Source of the DNA: Bacteroidales bacterium
Lineage (GTDB): Bacteria; Bacteroidota; Bacteroidia; Bacteroidales; F082
Length of the DNA stretch: 51,016 bases
Reading direction: 5' to 3'
Assembly (NCBI GenBank): GCA_024400305.1
Contig: JAKSMX010000019.1
Span: 1-51,016 of the forward strand
The notes under the pieces were generated by a model, which searched no databases, was not told the DNA's origin, and was given only the letters and a program-made list of their open reading frames with translations. Shown piece by piece: positions 32,385 through 41,897 of the stretch. The translations under genes were made by a program, and so were the position numbers. Positions within the stretch are counted from its first letter, which is position 1, and every line of letters begins with the position of its first letter.

Positions 32385-34169
32385 ATGAAAACGTTGTTGA
32401 CAAGTAGTGATGTCGTCAGATGGTTGCATCTGAAGCCTGTATTCAAGCCATTTGTGTGTATGGCTTTGAACATTATCGGTTTCAAGAAAATCAACAGGTT
32501 GTATTCGCCGTCGGCGGATCTGCACGACAAGGAATTCGTGCAGGATATGCTGCGCAGGTATAACATAAAATGCGACATAAATGAGAATGATTACAGCTGT
32601 GTTCCGAAGGAGGGCGGGTTTGTGGTTGTCAGCAACCACCCGTTCGGAGCCATCGAAGGCTTGATACTTTACGATGCAATAACGAATGTCCGTCCGGATT
32701 TCAAGGTCATGGCCAACTTCATCCTTTCAAAAATCCCAAATCTCAAAGACGTCTTTTTCTCGGTAAATCCTTTTGAAAACAACAAAAGCTGGAGCAGCAG
32801 CGCCAACGGCATCAAGGCTTCGATAAACCAACTGGCGGAGGGTCACGGGCTCGGCGTGTTCCCGGCCGGTGAGGTGTCACGCTATCACGGAAACAAGTTC
32901 CCCGAAGACATCAAATGGTCGGCTTCCATCGCGAAAATGATAAAGAACATGAACGTGCCTGTCATACCGGTCTATTTTGACGGCAACAACTCCCATAAGT
33001 TCTATGTCTTCGCGAAAATAAACTCCTTCCTCGCCACGTTGCGCCTCCCGAAAGAGATGCTGAACAAGCGTAACAAAAAGATTGTCATGAAGATAGGGAA
33101 ACCCATCCTGCCTTCGGAAATGACCATGTACGAGAAACCTGAAGATCTCGCAGCTTATTTGAGAAGCCGCAGCTATTCGCTTCAGGCCAATATGATTGAG
33201 GAAAGCAACAAAAAGCGTTTCAAGTTCTCGGTGCCTATCGCGGCTCCGGTCAGAGCGTCGCTGCTTGTCCGCGAGCTTAACTCGATCCGCAAGTCATCGT
33301 TGCTTTTCACGACCGCTGAATATGAATGCTATCTCGCTGATTATAACAGGATTCCGCGCGTGATGCATGAAATCGGACGACGCCGTGAGGAAGCGTTCCG
33401 CGCCATCGGCGAGGGAACGGGCAAAGGTGTCGATACCGACGAATACGACAAATACTACAAACACCTGATTCTCTGGGACACAAAGGAACAGGCTGTCGCA
33501 GGCGGCTACCGCCTCGGACTCGGCAATGAAATCATGGAAAAACATGGGATAAAAGGCTTCTACATAAACTCGCTGTTCAACATCGATGAACCTGTATTTG
33601 ATAAGATGAAGAAGACCATCGAACTCGGTCGTTCATACGTCTCCGTTGATTATCAGAAAGATATACTGCCTCTCATGCTCCTCCTGAAAGGTCTGATGTT
33701 CTCGGTTGTCAGATACCCGGAAATGGATTATTTCATCGGACCGGTCAGCATAAGCAGCTGGTTCCCGAAATTCTATCAGAGCATGATGGTGTATTATATC
33801 AGGGAGATGCATTCCGCACCTGAAGTGGCGCAGTACATCCACCCGACCCACCCGTTCACATGCAACTTCAACAAGGTTGACATAAAAGTTCTCATGGAGA
33901 AGAACATGGATTCTGTCGATAAGTTCGACCGCTACCTGATGAAACTCAGCAACAACGATTACCGTATGCCGACTTTGTTCAAGAAATATCTTAAGATCAA
34001 TGCCAAATTCTTGTGTTTCAACGTTGATCCGGATTTCAACGACACACTCGACGGACTGTTGTTCCTGCGTTTCGAGGATTATCCTAAAGATGAAATCCTC
34101 ATGATGACAAAAGATTGCACCGCGGAAGAAAGAGCCGCGCTGCTCAAACGTTTCGGCTACGAGGCCTGA
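32385..34169 (+). CDS. Bifunctional aminolipid acyltransferase (OlsF/GlsA-GlsB-like)
   Basis: The 594-residue protein joins two domains. Residues about 1-275 are a PlsC-type O-acyltransferase with NHPFGAIEG (catalytic His and Asp-equivalent region) and FPAGEVSR. Residues about 295-594 are an OlsB/hemolysin-like GNAT N-acyltransferase (DKYYKHLILWDTKEQAVAGGYRLGLG). This fusion is the layout of OlsF. In Bacteroides the two halves are separate GlsB and GlsA proteins that make glycine lipids. The likely product is an N-acyl, O-acyl aminolipid on glycine or ornithine; the amino acid cannot be read from sequence. It converges with recX 23 bases away. Confidence 0.85.
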   Translation: MKTLLTSSDVVRWLHLKPVFKPFVCMALNIIGFKKINRLYSPSADLHDKEFVQDMLRRYNIKCDINENDYSCVPKEGGFVVVSNHPFGAIEGLILYDAITNVRPDFKVMANFILSKIPNLKDVFFSVNPFENNKSWSSSANGIKASINQLAEGHGLGVFPAGEVSRYHGNKFPEDIKWSASIAKMIKNMNVPVIPVYFDGNNSHKFYVFAKINSFLATLRLPKEMLNKRNKKIVMKIGKPILPSEMTMYEKPEDLAAYLRSRSYSLQANMIEESNKKRFKFSVPIAAPVRASLLVRELNSIRKSSLLFTTAEYECYLADYNRIPRVMHEIGRRREEAFRAIGEGTGKGVDTDEYDKYYKHLILWDTKEQAVAGGYRLGLGNEIMEKHGIKGFYINSLFNIDEPVFDKMKKTIELGRSYVSVDYQKDILPLMLLLKGLMFSVVRYPEMDYFIGPVSISSWFPKFYQSMMVYYIREMHSAPEVAQYIHPTHPFTCNFNKVDIKVLMEKNMDSVDKFDRYLMKLSNNDYRMPTLFKKYLKINAKFLCFNVDPDFNDTLDGLLFLRFEDYPKDEILMMTKDCTAEERAALLKRFGYEA

Positions 34170-34192
34170 TTTTTAAACAACAGAACTGACAA

Positions 34193-34648
34193 TCAGATTT
34201 CAAGGCTCTTAACTGCTTCCCACACCAAAGCCGGCTCGTACCCTTTCTGAATCGCGTATTGAGCCAATTTCGCTTTCCTTTTGAAATCGTCAGACTCGTT
34301 GATTTTCTTCGCTTTTAGAATTTTTATCAGGTCTTCACGATAAAAATCAAGGTCGATTTCAGAAAGTGCTTCTGAAATGATGTCGTCACTTATACCCTTC
34401 ATTTTCAACGACATCCTTATTTTGTTCACTCCCCATTTTTTCAAGTGAATCTTGCTCCTTACAAAAGTATGAGCGAAACGCTCGTCATCGATAAAACCTT
34501 CATTGATAAGTAGTTGCATTATTTTTTCCTTGTCGGAAGATGAAATCTCAAAAGTTGAGATTTTCGTTTTCACTTCCGAAACGCATCTGTCTTGATAGGA
34601 GCAGTAATGCAATATTTTTTTCAAAACCGAGTCAAAATTCTGTATCAT
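34193..34648 (-). CDS. recX: Regulatory protein RecX
   Basis: The 151-residue helical protein carries the RecX three-helix repeats, with EGFIDDERFAHTFVRSKI and the KKWGVNKIRMSLKMKGI signature. RecX limits RecA filament growth. No recA is nearby. The length is normal. Confidence 0.88.
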   Translation of the reverse strand: MIQNFDSVLKKILHYCSYQDRCVSEVKTKISTFEISSSDKEKIMQLLINEGFIDDERFAHTFVRSKIHLKKWGVNKIRMSLKMKGISDDIISEALSEIDLDFYREDLIKILKAKKINESDDFKRKAKLAQYAIQKGYEPALVWEAVKSLEI

Positions 34649-34749
34649 GGCGCAAAAATAATATTAATATCGGGATAAAATTATATTTTTGAATTTTTTG
34701 TTTTTCTAATTAAAAAAGTTGTATTTTTACACCCTGAAAATTTTCAAAT

Positions 34750-35601
34750 ATGAAGAAGATATTATACGCTTTTTTAGCATTAGTTTTAATTGCGGGTCTT
34801 TCAAGTTGTAAAAAAGACAAAATCGTGAATGAGACTATCAATGGCTTTGATATTCATTGGGATAAGAATTTTACTAATGCTGGTGAGAAAGATGCTCTGC
34901 GCGATTTGATTAAGAATATGGTGTATGTCGAGGGCGGACAGTTCGTGATGGGGGACACGCTCGGTGAGTATTGTCTCCCGAACGAAGGGCCGATGCATTT
35001 GGTCAATGTCAGCAGTTTTTACATTAATAAATATGAGGTGACGCAGGAGGTCTGGCTCAGTGTCATGGGCACGCAGTCCGGTGACGATGCGTCAAACGAT
35101 TGGCATGACAAATATGGTCTTGGAAAAAATTTCCCTGCATACAGGGTCTCATACAGCGATGTCGAGAAATTCATTGAAAACATTAATAATTTGACCGGAC
35201 TTACGTTCCAACTTCCCACCGAGGCGCAATGGGAATTTGCCGCAAGAGGTGGAAATTCAACTGTTTATAGTGAATATTCGGGAAGTGATGAGTCATACGA
35301 GGTGGCTTGGACTAACTTAAATGCGGAAAAATGCAACGAAGTCGGTTTGCTTTATCCTAATGAACTCGGACTTTACGACATGAGCGGAAATGTCTGGGAA
35401 ATGTGCCGCGACTGGTATTCTGACTATACCGAACTTGAAGCCACCGACCCGGAATGCACAACATACGGCGATGGTTACAAGGTGTTCCGCGGCGGCAGCT
35501 GGAACAATTATGAAAACTATTCCCGCGTGACGTCACGCTATCCGCAAAGCATTCACTATCAAGATTATCAGACAGGTTTCCGTCTTAGCATCGTGAAATA
35601 A
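34750..35601 (+). CDS. Lipoprotein with formylglycine-enzyme (SUMF1) fold
   Basis: The 283-residue protein has lipobox LSSC with Cys20 followed by KKDK. The rest is the FGE-sulfatase fold: VYVEGGQFVMGD, FYINKYEVTQEVWLSVMG, LPTEAQWEFAARGG, LGLYDMSGNVWEMCRDWY and VFRGGSWNN with RYP...TGFRL at the end. True formylglycine enzymes need two reactive cysteines in the C-terminal half; only one candidate (MCRDWY) is near the motif, so it is more likely a gliding/secretion- or ligand-type homologue than an active enzyme. A strong terminator follows. Confidence 0.8.
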   Translation: MKKILYAFLALVLIAGLSSCKKDKIVNETINGFDIHWDKNFTNAGEKDALRDLIKNMVYVEGGQFVMGDTLGEYCLPNEGPMHLVNVSSFYINKYEVTQEVWLSVMGTQSGDDASNDWHDKYGLGKNFPAYRVSYSDVEKFIENINNLTGLTFQLPTEAQWEFAARGGNSTVYSEYSGSDESYEVAWTNLNAEKCNEVGLLYPNELGLYDMSGNVWEMCRDWYSDYTELEATDPECTTYGDGYKVFRGGSWNNYENYSRVTSRYPQSIHYQDYQTGFRLSIVK

Positions 35602-35620
35602 ATCGTAGTCGCATAAAAAT

Positions 35621-35653
35621 AAAGCACAAGTTTTTATGACTTGTGCTTTTTTT
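35621..35653. terminator. Intrinsic terminator
   Basis: AAAGCACAAGT 35621-35631 pairs perfectly with ACTTGTGCTTT 35639-35649, flanked by A and T runs, so it can end both the lipoprotein gene and the convergent ygiQ operon. Confidence 0.88.
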
Positions 35654-35699
35654 ATGACTTGTCAAATATTTGACTTCTGTTACTATTTCATTGCCGTTT

Positions 35700-37511
35700 T
35701 TAATAAAATAGTCTGTTAATCCAGTCCGTTTTTCCGAGTTTCCGCAGGGTCTGTTTCACCCACTGGCGGTTTTCGTTCTTGTACCAGAAGAAAAAGCGTT
35801 GCTGCGAGAGCTTCTCGTCTTTGGACTTCGCCACAAAAACAGGCTTCAAAGTATATGGGTCGTAGCCCGAATAATAGATTTCTGTCGCCAAGGTCATAGG
35901 GGTGGGGGTGAAGTCTTGAACTTGCTCCAAGTGATAGCCTAACTCCTTGGTTTTCACTGCGAGTTCGGCCATGTCTTCGAGTCTGCAGGCGGGATGGCTT
36001 GAGATGAAATAAGGAATCAGCTGCTGGTTGAGATGATATTTCTCATTGACCGAATCAAATTTCTTTTTTAATTTTACGAAAAGCGAGAACGACGGTTTGC
36101 GCATGAGTTTCAACACGTTGTCGCTGACTTGTTCGGGCGCGACTTTCAATCGGCCGCTGACGTGACGGCGCATCAGCTGCTCGAAATATTCGTTGTAACC
36201 GAGTCTCCCGTCCTGATCTTCGTTGGTCAGAAACAAATCGTAGCGGATTCCGGAGCCGATTGTGACTTTTTTGACATTCGGATTCCTGTCAACTTCCTGG
36301 TAAAGTTTTATCAGATCATGATGATTGGTGTCGAGGTTCTTGCAGATGTTGGGCTGAATGCAAGTCGGGCGGACACATTTCTCGCAAAGCGACTCGTCTT
36401 TTCCGTGCATCTTGTACATATTCGCCGACGGGCCGCCGAGGTCGCTGATATATCCTTTGAAATCAGGCATCTGCGTCACTTTCTCGACCTCTTTTAGAAT
36501 GGATCCCCGGCTTCGTGACGCGACGAATTTCCCTTGATGGGCGGAGATGGTGCAGAACGCACAGCCGCCGAAACAGCCTCGGTGAATATTGACGGAGTGA
36601 CGGATCATCTCGTATGCCGGAATCGGGCCGCGCTTCGCGTATTTCGGGTGCGGCATCCTTGTGTATGGAAGGTCGAACGAGGCGTCAATCTGCTTCTCGG
36701 TGAAAGTCGGATACGGCGGATTGATATAAAGTGTCTGACTGCCAACATCTTGTGTCAGCCGAGCCGCATGTTTCTTGTTCGATTCTTCTTCGATATGCTT
36801 GAAGTTGGAAGCATAAAGTCTTTTGTCTTTCAGACAGGTTTCGTGCGAAACGAGCGTGATGTCGTTCCATTCCGATTCGACTTTCTGGGATTTGTCTTTC
36901 AGAAAGAATGTCTGCGGAATATCTGTTATCTCGTTGATTTTCTTGCCTGATTCGAGTGCTTTGGCGATTTCGACTATTCCGAGTTCTCCCATGCCGTAGA
37001 TTCCGAGGTCGGCTTTGGAGTCAACGAGAATGCTTGGTTTGAGCGAGTCTGACCAATAATCGTAGTGAGTGACGCGGCGCAAAGAGGCCTCGATGCCGCC
37101 TATCACGACAGGCGTGTCAGGATATAACTCTTTGATAATCTTTGAATAGACGACGGTGGCGTAATCGGGGCGGAAGCCTGCCTCGCCGCCCGGTGTGTAA
37201 GCGTCGTTGCTGCGGAGCCGTTTGTTGGCGGTGTAATGGTTTACCATCGAATCCATGCAGCCGGCGGAGATGCCGAAGAACAGACGCGGCCTGCCGAATT
37301 TCTTGAAGTCGCGGAGGTCATCGCGCCAGTTCGGCTGCGGGATTATCGCTACTTTATAACCTTCATGTTCCAGCACGCGCCCGATGACGGCGGCGCCGAA
37401 AGCGGGATGGTCAACGTAAGCGTCACCGCTGATGATTACGATGTCAAGCTCGTCCCAGCCACGCAGGTCGGCCTCTTTTTTCGTTATCGGAAGCCAGTCA
37501 AGCAAGTCCAT
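35700..37511 (-). CDS. YgiQ family radical SAM protein
   Basis: The 603-residue protein shows the YgiQ layout: an N-terminal cobalamin-domain-like region (ISGDAYVDHPAFGAAVIGR), then the radical SAM motif with three Cys in HRGCFGGCAFCTISAHQG and a C-terminal YgiQ domain (KLRKPSF, HLEQVQDFTPTPMTLATEIYYSG). The substrate of YgiQ is unknown. It starts six bases after the nucleosidase and ends the operon. Confidence 0.92.
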   Translation of the reverse strand: MDLLDWLPITKKEADLRGWDELDIVIISGDAYVDHPAFGAAVIGRVLEHEGYKVAIIPQPNWRDDLRDFKKFGRPRLFFGISAGCMDSMVNHYTANKRLRSNDAYTPGGEAGFRPDYATVVYSKIIKELYPDTPVVIGGIEASLRRVTHYDYWSDSLKPSILVDSKADLGIYGMGELGIVEIAKALESGKKINEITDIPQTFFLKDKSQKVESEWNDITLVSHETCLKDKRLYASNFKHIEEESNKKHAARLTQDVGSQTLYINPPYPTFTEKQIDASFDLPYTRMPHPKYAKRGPIPAYEMIRHSVNIHRGCFGGCAFCTISAHQGKFVASRSRGSILKEVEKVTQMPDFKGYISDLGGPSANMYKMHGKDESLCEKCVRPTCIQPNICKNLDTNHHDLIKLYQEVDRNPNVKKVTIGSGIRYDLFLTNEDQDGRLGYNEYFEQLMRRHVSGRLKVAPEQVSDNVLKLMRKPSFSLFVKLKKKFDSVNEKYHLNQQLIPYFISSHPACRLEDMAELAVKTKELGYHLEQVQDFTPTPMTLATEIYYSGYDPYTLKPVFVAKSKDEKLSQQRFFFWYKNENRQWVKQTLRKLGKTDWINRLFY

Positions 37512-37517
37512 GGTTGA

Positions 37518-38069
37518 TTACCTGAAAAATTCGGTGAGAGCCTTTCTTGCGTCGGTGAGCTTGTCCTGCCATGCCTCTACGGAGTTCTTTCCGACGACGT
37601 CGGTGATGTATTTCACGGAAACGAAGGGGATGTTCATCTCGCGGCATACGTCGGCTTCGGCGAAAGCCTCCATGTCGATGCAGTCGCCTTCAAAATCAGC
37701 TACTTCGGTGACGAAGCTGTCGCCGGTGTTCACGGTTCCTGATGATATTGCGTTGATTTCTTTTCCAAGAAGTTTTGACAAATCGATGTCTTCAAATTTT
37801 ATTTCGGAGATGACATCGCCGAAGTGGACGTTGCGCAAGTCTCTGTCAACGAATCGGTTACAGATGATGATGTCGCCAACTTTGTGGTTTACGGTTCCGG
37901 AGGTGCCGAAATTTATAACCATGTCGGGGTGAAATTCGCAGACTGCATGCATCAGGCGCAATGCGGCGCGTGCTTTTGCGACACCGGTCTCAACGTATGC
38001 GACTTCGGCGTTTGGAATGCTGATTTCAACTTTCTCTTCTTTAATTGCGTGTGCTAATAAGATCTTCAT
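37518..38069 (-). CDS. Short MTA/SAH nucleosidase-like protein
   Basis: From the ATG at 38069 (MKILLAHAIKEE) the protein has 183 residues of the purine-nucleoside phosphorylase fold, with INFGTSGTV and the IDMEAFAEADVC motif containing Met-Glu of the ribose site. It is about 45 residues shorter than typical MTA/SAH nucleosidases, mainly in the N-terminal half. The start overlaps the end of the M20 gene by 29 bases. Such an enzyme can remove 5'-deoxyadenosine made by radical SAM enzymes, which would fit the neighbour YgiQ, but this is inference. Confidence 0.75.
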   Translation of the reverse strand: MKILLAHAIKEEKVEISIPNAEVAYVETGVAKARAALRLMHAVCEFHPDMVINFGTSGTVNHKVGDIIICNRFVDRDLRNVHFGDVISEIKFEDIDLSKLLGKEINAISSGTVNTGDSFVTEVADFEGDCIDMEAFAEADVCREMNIPFVSVKYITDVVGKNSVEAWQDKLTDARKALTEFFR

Positions 38070-39273
38070 TTTCAATGATTTTTAATGTTAAATACGACAT
38101 CAACCCGATGCCAAGCTGCATGGCGTTCTCGTCAATGTCAAATGTTGCTGTATGTTGTTTTGAATCAATGTTCTTGTCGGGATTTGATGTCCCAAGGCGA
38201 TAGAGACAGGCCGGGATTTTCTGTGAATACCATCCGAAATCTTCGGCTGTCATCAGTTGCGGGATGGTTTTTACATTTGTCTCACAAAGATATTCCTCCG
38301 CCGTTTTCTTGCAGAAATCCGTGAGTCTCTCATCATTTCTCACCGATGGATAACCAGTTTCAATAAAGACATCGGCGGTGCAGCCGTATTCGGATGCGAT
38401 CTCGTCTGATGTCTTTAAGATATTGTCTTTCAGAATTTTACGTTTTTCTTCGTCAAAAGTCCGCATTGTGCCTTTGAGCGACACTTCCGACGGGACGACG
38501 TTGTAGGTGCCGTCGGCGATGAACTCACCGAAGCTGAGCAGCCCGTTTGATTTGTAAACGGTCTCGTCTTTTTCAGGGTACATTTCGGCAAGTCTCGTGA
38601 CGATTTTCGCGGCCGCGATGACGGTTTGGTTTCGTTCCGCCGGTTTCGCCCCGTGGCCGCCTGCACCTTTTATTAATATGTTGACTTCGTCGCACGATGC
38701 CATGTACGGTCCCGGATGGAAACCGACCTCGCCGCATTTCAAGTCAGACGTGACATGCTGTCCGATAATAAGTTGGACATCTTTCAAGACTCCCGAATCC
38801 AGAATCAAAGACGCGCCGCCGGGAAGTTTCTCTTCGCCTGGCTGGAAGACGAATTTAATCGTGCCATCGAATCTATCACGCAAGTCGTTAAGAATCAAAG
38901 CTGTACCAAGCAGCATCGCCGTGTGCGCATCGTGTCCGCAGGCGTGCATGACACCTTGATTCATCGAACGGTAAGGAATATCGTTTTTCTCCTGGATCGG
39001 AAGTGCGTCCATGTCGGTCCGCAATGCTATTGTCGGGTGTGAAGTTTTGAGAGTGGAGTGTGGAGTTTTTTTTGTGCCTTTTATTGTGGCGATAATTCCG
39101 TAACCTGCGATATCTGATTGAAATTCAATGTCTTTTGAAGCAAGGCAGCGTTTCACGAGTTCGGCGGTTTCTTTTTCGCAGAAGCTCAATTCCGGATGTT
39201 GATGAAGCTGCCGGCGTATCGCGACGACCTCCGGAAAATACTCTCGTGCCTTATTTGAAATATCTTGCTTCAT
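38041..39273 (-). CDS. M20 family amidohydrolase
   Basis: The 410-residue zinc amidohydrolase has HPELSFCEKETA, the metal-site motifs HACGHDAHTAML and FQPGEEKLPGGA, an AGGHGAKP dimer-domain segment, and the last metal ligand region near KQHTATFDIDE. It belongs to the N-acyl-amino-acid/IAA-conjugate hydrolase group. Just before IALRTDMDALP it carries an insertion, TKKTPHSTLKTSHP, encoded by the repeat word at 39039-39058. It starts one base after the broken toxin gene. Confidence 0.9.
   Translation of the reverse strand: MKQDISNKAREYFPEVVAIRRQLHQHPELSFCEKETAELVKRCLASKDIEFQSDIAGYGIIATIKGTKKTPHSTLKTSHPTIALRTDMDALPIQEKNDIPYRSMNQGVMHACGHDAHTAMLLGTALILNDLRDRFDGTIKFVFQPGEEKLPGGASLILDSGVLKDVQLIIGQHVTSDLKCGEVGFHPGPYMASCDEVNILIKGAGGHGAKPAERNQTVIAAAKIVTRLAEMYPEKDETVYKSNGLLSFGEFIADGTYNVVPSEVSLKGTMRTFDEEKRKILKDNILKTSDEIASEYGCTADVFIETGYPSVRNDERLTDFCKKTAEEYLCETNVKTIPQLMTAEDFGWYSQKIPACLYRLGTSNPDKNIDSKQHTATFDIDENAMQLGIGLMSYLTLKIIENEDLISTRN
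39039..39058 (-). repeat. Repeat word inserted in the M20 gene
   Basis: On the minus strand 39058-39039 reads CTCCACTCTCAAAACTTCAC, the same 20 bases as 45346-45365 inside the GH106 gene. It keeps the reading frame open. Confidence 0.85.
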
Positions 39274-39274
39274 G

Positions 39275-39547
39275 TTAAAACAAATCAGAATGTGTACCGG
39301 TTCTCACCAACTCAATGTTGTTATCTGAATCATAACGAAACCACAATAACAGTCAATCACTTTCTATGTGACATTCCATAATTTCCTCGTAGTCACCAAA
39401 TAATTTCTGAGGATTGTTTTTTGCAGGAACAGTGCCTGTATCCATGAGGGACTTAATCAAGGATTGCAACTCGTTGATATCATAATTCCTTGACAGACAT
39501 TTTTTGTAGTCCTTTTTGAATTTTTTGGTGTACGTTATCGAATACAT
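39275..39547 (-). pseudogene. YafQ-type toxin broken by a nonsense codon
   Basis: The frame starts MYSITYTKKFKKDYKKC and reaches LFGDYEEIMECHIESD, then meets TGA at 39355-39353. Beyond it, in the same frame, LLLWFRYDSDNNIELVRTGTHSDLF completes a normal YafQ/RelE-type mRNA interferase of about 90 residues, ending TAA at 39277-39275. Relatives have Trp at the stop position (TGG to TGA). The toxin is probably inactive, because the lost part carries the strand with the catalytic basic/His residues. Its start overlaps the antitoxin stop. Confidence 0.8.
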
Positions 39548-39747
39548 CAGTTTTCCAAATCTTTAATCAATTCATCAAAACTTGTGAATCTTCTGTTTTT
39601 ACCTGCTCTTGCCTCTTTTATTGCTTCAACAGTTTCACTGTTTGGAATATTCTGGTCCAGTTTTTTTGCTCCTGCGGTGATGAAAACTTTTATCAGTTTC
39701 GAAAAAATCGGCTTGCTGGTGTCATATTCGAATGTGATTTGTGCCAT
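39547..39747 (-). CDS. RelB/DinJ-type antitoxin
   Basis: From the ATG at 39747 (MAQITFEYD) the protein has 66 residues, ending RRFTSFDELIKDLEN, the typical toxin-binding tail of this antitoxin family. Its TGA shares a base with the toxin ATG. It now guards an apparently dead toxin. Confidence 0.75.
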   Translation of the reverse strand: MAQITFEYDTSKPIFSKLIKVFITAGAKKLDQNIPNSETVEAIKEARAGKNRRFTSFDELIKDLEN

Positions 39748-39770
39748 TTTGTTTTCCAAAAATTTTTTTG

Positions 39771-39778
39771 CAAAATTA
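39771..39778 (-). promoter_or_regulatory. -7 element of the antitoxin operon
   Basis: TAATTTTG on the minus strand at 39778-39771, 23 bases before the ATG at 39747. It would drive the whole unit from antitoxin to ygiQ. Confidence 0.5.
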
Positions 39779-39822
39779 CATAAAATTTTTCAAAAAAAGT
39801 GTTTTTGATTTTTGAAAAATAT

Positions 39823-39830
39823 TAATTTTG
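39823..39830 (+). promoter_or_regulatory. -7 element of the T9SS-cargo gene
   Basis: TAATTTTG at 39823-39830, 25 bases before the ATG at 39856. Confidence 0.5.
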
Positions 39831-39855
39831 CAGCGTAATTCTAAAATTTACATTT

Positions 39856-41880
39856 ATGAAAAAATCATTACTATTTACATTCGCATTGCTGCTTTCAATA
39901 TCAGTAATTGCACAGACAAGAGCAACGTTTATCAATGAGCATTTCAACGGTTCGTCAATGCCGTCAGGATGGACAATCAAAGAATCCGGCTTGCAGAACT
40001 GGAGCATTTCGGCCACGGAGAATGCTGGCGGAAGTGCCAATGAATTAGACTTTTACTACAATCCGTCATTCAACGGCACATCGCGTCTCTGCACACCTGC
40101 CGTTGACCTCACTGGAGTTTCATCAGTTGTGGTGTCATTCAAACATGCACTCGACAACTTCAGCGGTTCACACAAGCTGGCAATCTGCACTTCTTCTGAC
40201 GGCGGCACGACATGGAACGAAGGCTGGTATCAGAATTACAACTCAAGCGATTCTTGGGAGGTATGTCAGAACATCGAGACCCCTGATATGGGACAGAGTT
40301 CTGTCATGTTCTGCATAGCTTACACAGGCAACAGCTACAACATCAACGACTGGTATTTTGATGACATTGAGATTTTCGCTCCGGAGGAACTCGACCTTTC
40401 TCTGAATTCAATTGACGTTTCTTCTGTTGTTGTCGCAGGAATGACAGATGTCAATTTCACGGTGATGAACAAAGGTGTCAACACAATCAACGAATTTGCG
40501 ATTACTTATCAAGTTGATGAAAATGAACCGGTTGAAGAGACATTCAGCACAAGTCTGGCATCACTTCAGACAGCACAATATACTTTTGCTATTCCTATGG
40601 AACTTGTTCCAGGAAGCTATATGCTTTCTGTCGGCGTTGAGTCTGTCAATGGCGGTGACGACGATGACCTTACAAACAACAACCTTGAAAAAGCTGTGAG
40701 CGTCGCTCTCGGCTCGGCACAGAGAATCTCCATGATTGAGCATTTCTCAAGCTCGACATGCGGACCATGCGTCAGCGTGAACAGCGCGATGGTGGCGTTG
40801 GAGAACAACAACCAAGGCAAATATACATACACAAAATACCCGATGAACTGGCCCGGCAGTGGTGACCCTTATTACACAGCCGAAGGTGGCACAAGAAGAA
40901 CATATTATGGCGTGAGCGCTGTCCCGCAGACTTTCCTTGATGGTGCCGACCAAGGCTTTACTTCTGTTTCACAGGCAGCTTTGACAGCCTCATACAACAC
41001 ACCGGCTTTCGGCGACGTGAGAGGTTCGTTCAATGTTGATGGAAACACAATCAACGTCAAAGTCGATTTCATGGCATATTATGATATAACTGTCGAAAAG
41101 GCTTTTGTCACTGTGAATGAAAAAGAGACCCACAACAACGTCGGCAGCAATGGCGAGACAACATTCCACCATATCATGATGAAGATGTTGACAGGTGCAA
41201 ATGGCATCGCTCTTAACATCCCGGCAGGTGAGTGCCAGCACGTTGAATATTCATTCGACATGTCATCAACACACGTTGAAGAGATGAGCGACCTTGAAGT
41301 CTCGGCATGGATGCAGAATCTCGGAACTAAAGAGATGATTAACAGTCATTTCCTCTATGACTATACCGACGTTCATCCTTATCCGGTTCAGAACCTCAGC
41401 TTCGACCTCGAAGACGGCAGCAACACCATGATGGCAACTTGGGAGGCTCCGGAAGGCGGCAACGCTTTGAGCTACGACGTTTATGTCAACGGTGAGTTTG
41501 CTGAGAACACAACAAATACATCTTACGAGACAGAATACACAGGAGCTGTATCAAATCTGGTGGAAGTTGTTGCGATTTATCCTGATGACAAGACTTCTGT
41601 TGGAATCGTGAAGACTCTTGTTGATCATGCTGGAGTTGTTGAAAATGAGACAGTTAAGTCAAATGTCTATCCTAATCCGACAAACGGTAACGTTTATGTC
41701 AAAGGACAGAATATCAATGTCGTGAATGTTTATAACATCTGTGGTCAGGAAATGATTTCCGTAAAGGCAAATTCAGATAATGTCATACTTGACCTCAGCG
41801 GTTTCAATACAGGTATCTACATGCTCGAAATCATCGATAATCAGGGAAATTCAGTCGTGAACAAGGTGGTTAAGAGATAA
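39856..41880 (+). CDS. T9SS-secreted protein with jelly-roll and Omp28-like domains
   Basis: The 674-residue protein has a signal peptide ending near residue 20 (VIAQ), an N-terminal choice-of-anchor-J-type jelly roll (INEHFNGSSMPSGWTI to WYFDDIEIFAP), a CARDB-like domain, and a thioredoxin-like Omp28 region with the CxxC pair in FSSSTCGPCVSVNSAM. A fibronectin-like module (PVQNLSFDLEDGSNTMMATWEAP) follows. The last 70 residues (VYPNPTNGNVYVKG to NSVVNKVVKR) form a type A T9SS sorting domain. It should be exported through T9SS and anchored or released at the surface. The bound ligand or redox role is unknown. Confidence 0.85.
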   Translation: MKKSLLFTFALLLSISVIAQTRATFINEHFNGSSMPSGWTIKESGLQNWSISATENAGGSANELDFYYNPSFNGTSRLCTPAVDLTGVSSVVVSFKHALDNFSGSHKLAICTSSDGGTTWNEGWYQNYNSSDSWEVCQNIETPDMGQSSVMFCIAYTGNSYNINDWYFDDIEIFAPEELDLSLNSIDVSSVVVAGMTDVNFTVMNKGVNTINEFAITYQVDENEPVEETFSTSLASLQTAQYTFAIPMELVPGSYMLSVGVESVNGGDDDDLTNNNLEKAVSVALGSAQRISMIEHFSSSTCGPCVSVNSAMVALENNNQGKYTYTKYPMNWPGSGDPYYTAEGGTRRTYYGVSAVPQTFLDGADQGFTSVSQAALTASYNTPAFGDVRGSFNVDGNTINVKVDFMAYYDITVEKAFVTVNEKETHNNVGSNGETTFHHIMMKMLTGANGIALNIPAGECQHVEYSFDMSSTHVEEMSDLEVSAWMQNLGTKEMINSHFLYDYTDVHPYPVQNLSFDLEDGSNTMMATWEAPEGGNALSYDVYVNGEFAENTTNTSYETEYTGAVSNLVEVVAIYPDDKTSVGIVKTLVDHAGVVENETVKSNVYPNPTNGNVYVKGQNINVVNVYNICGQEMISVKANSDNVILDLSGFNTGIYMLEIIDNQGNSVVNKVVKR

Positions 41881-41897
41881 GAGAGTGGAGATAAGAA

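Noticed and set aside
39275-39355. TGA in the toxin gene as selenocysteine or recoded Trp
   Set aside because: Other genes here use TGA as a normal stop, prfB (RF2) is present, and no selenocysteine signal is evident.
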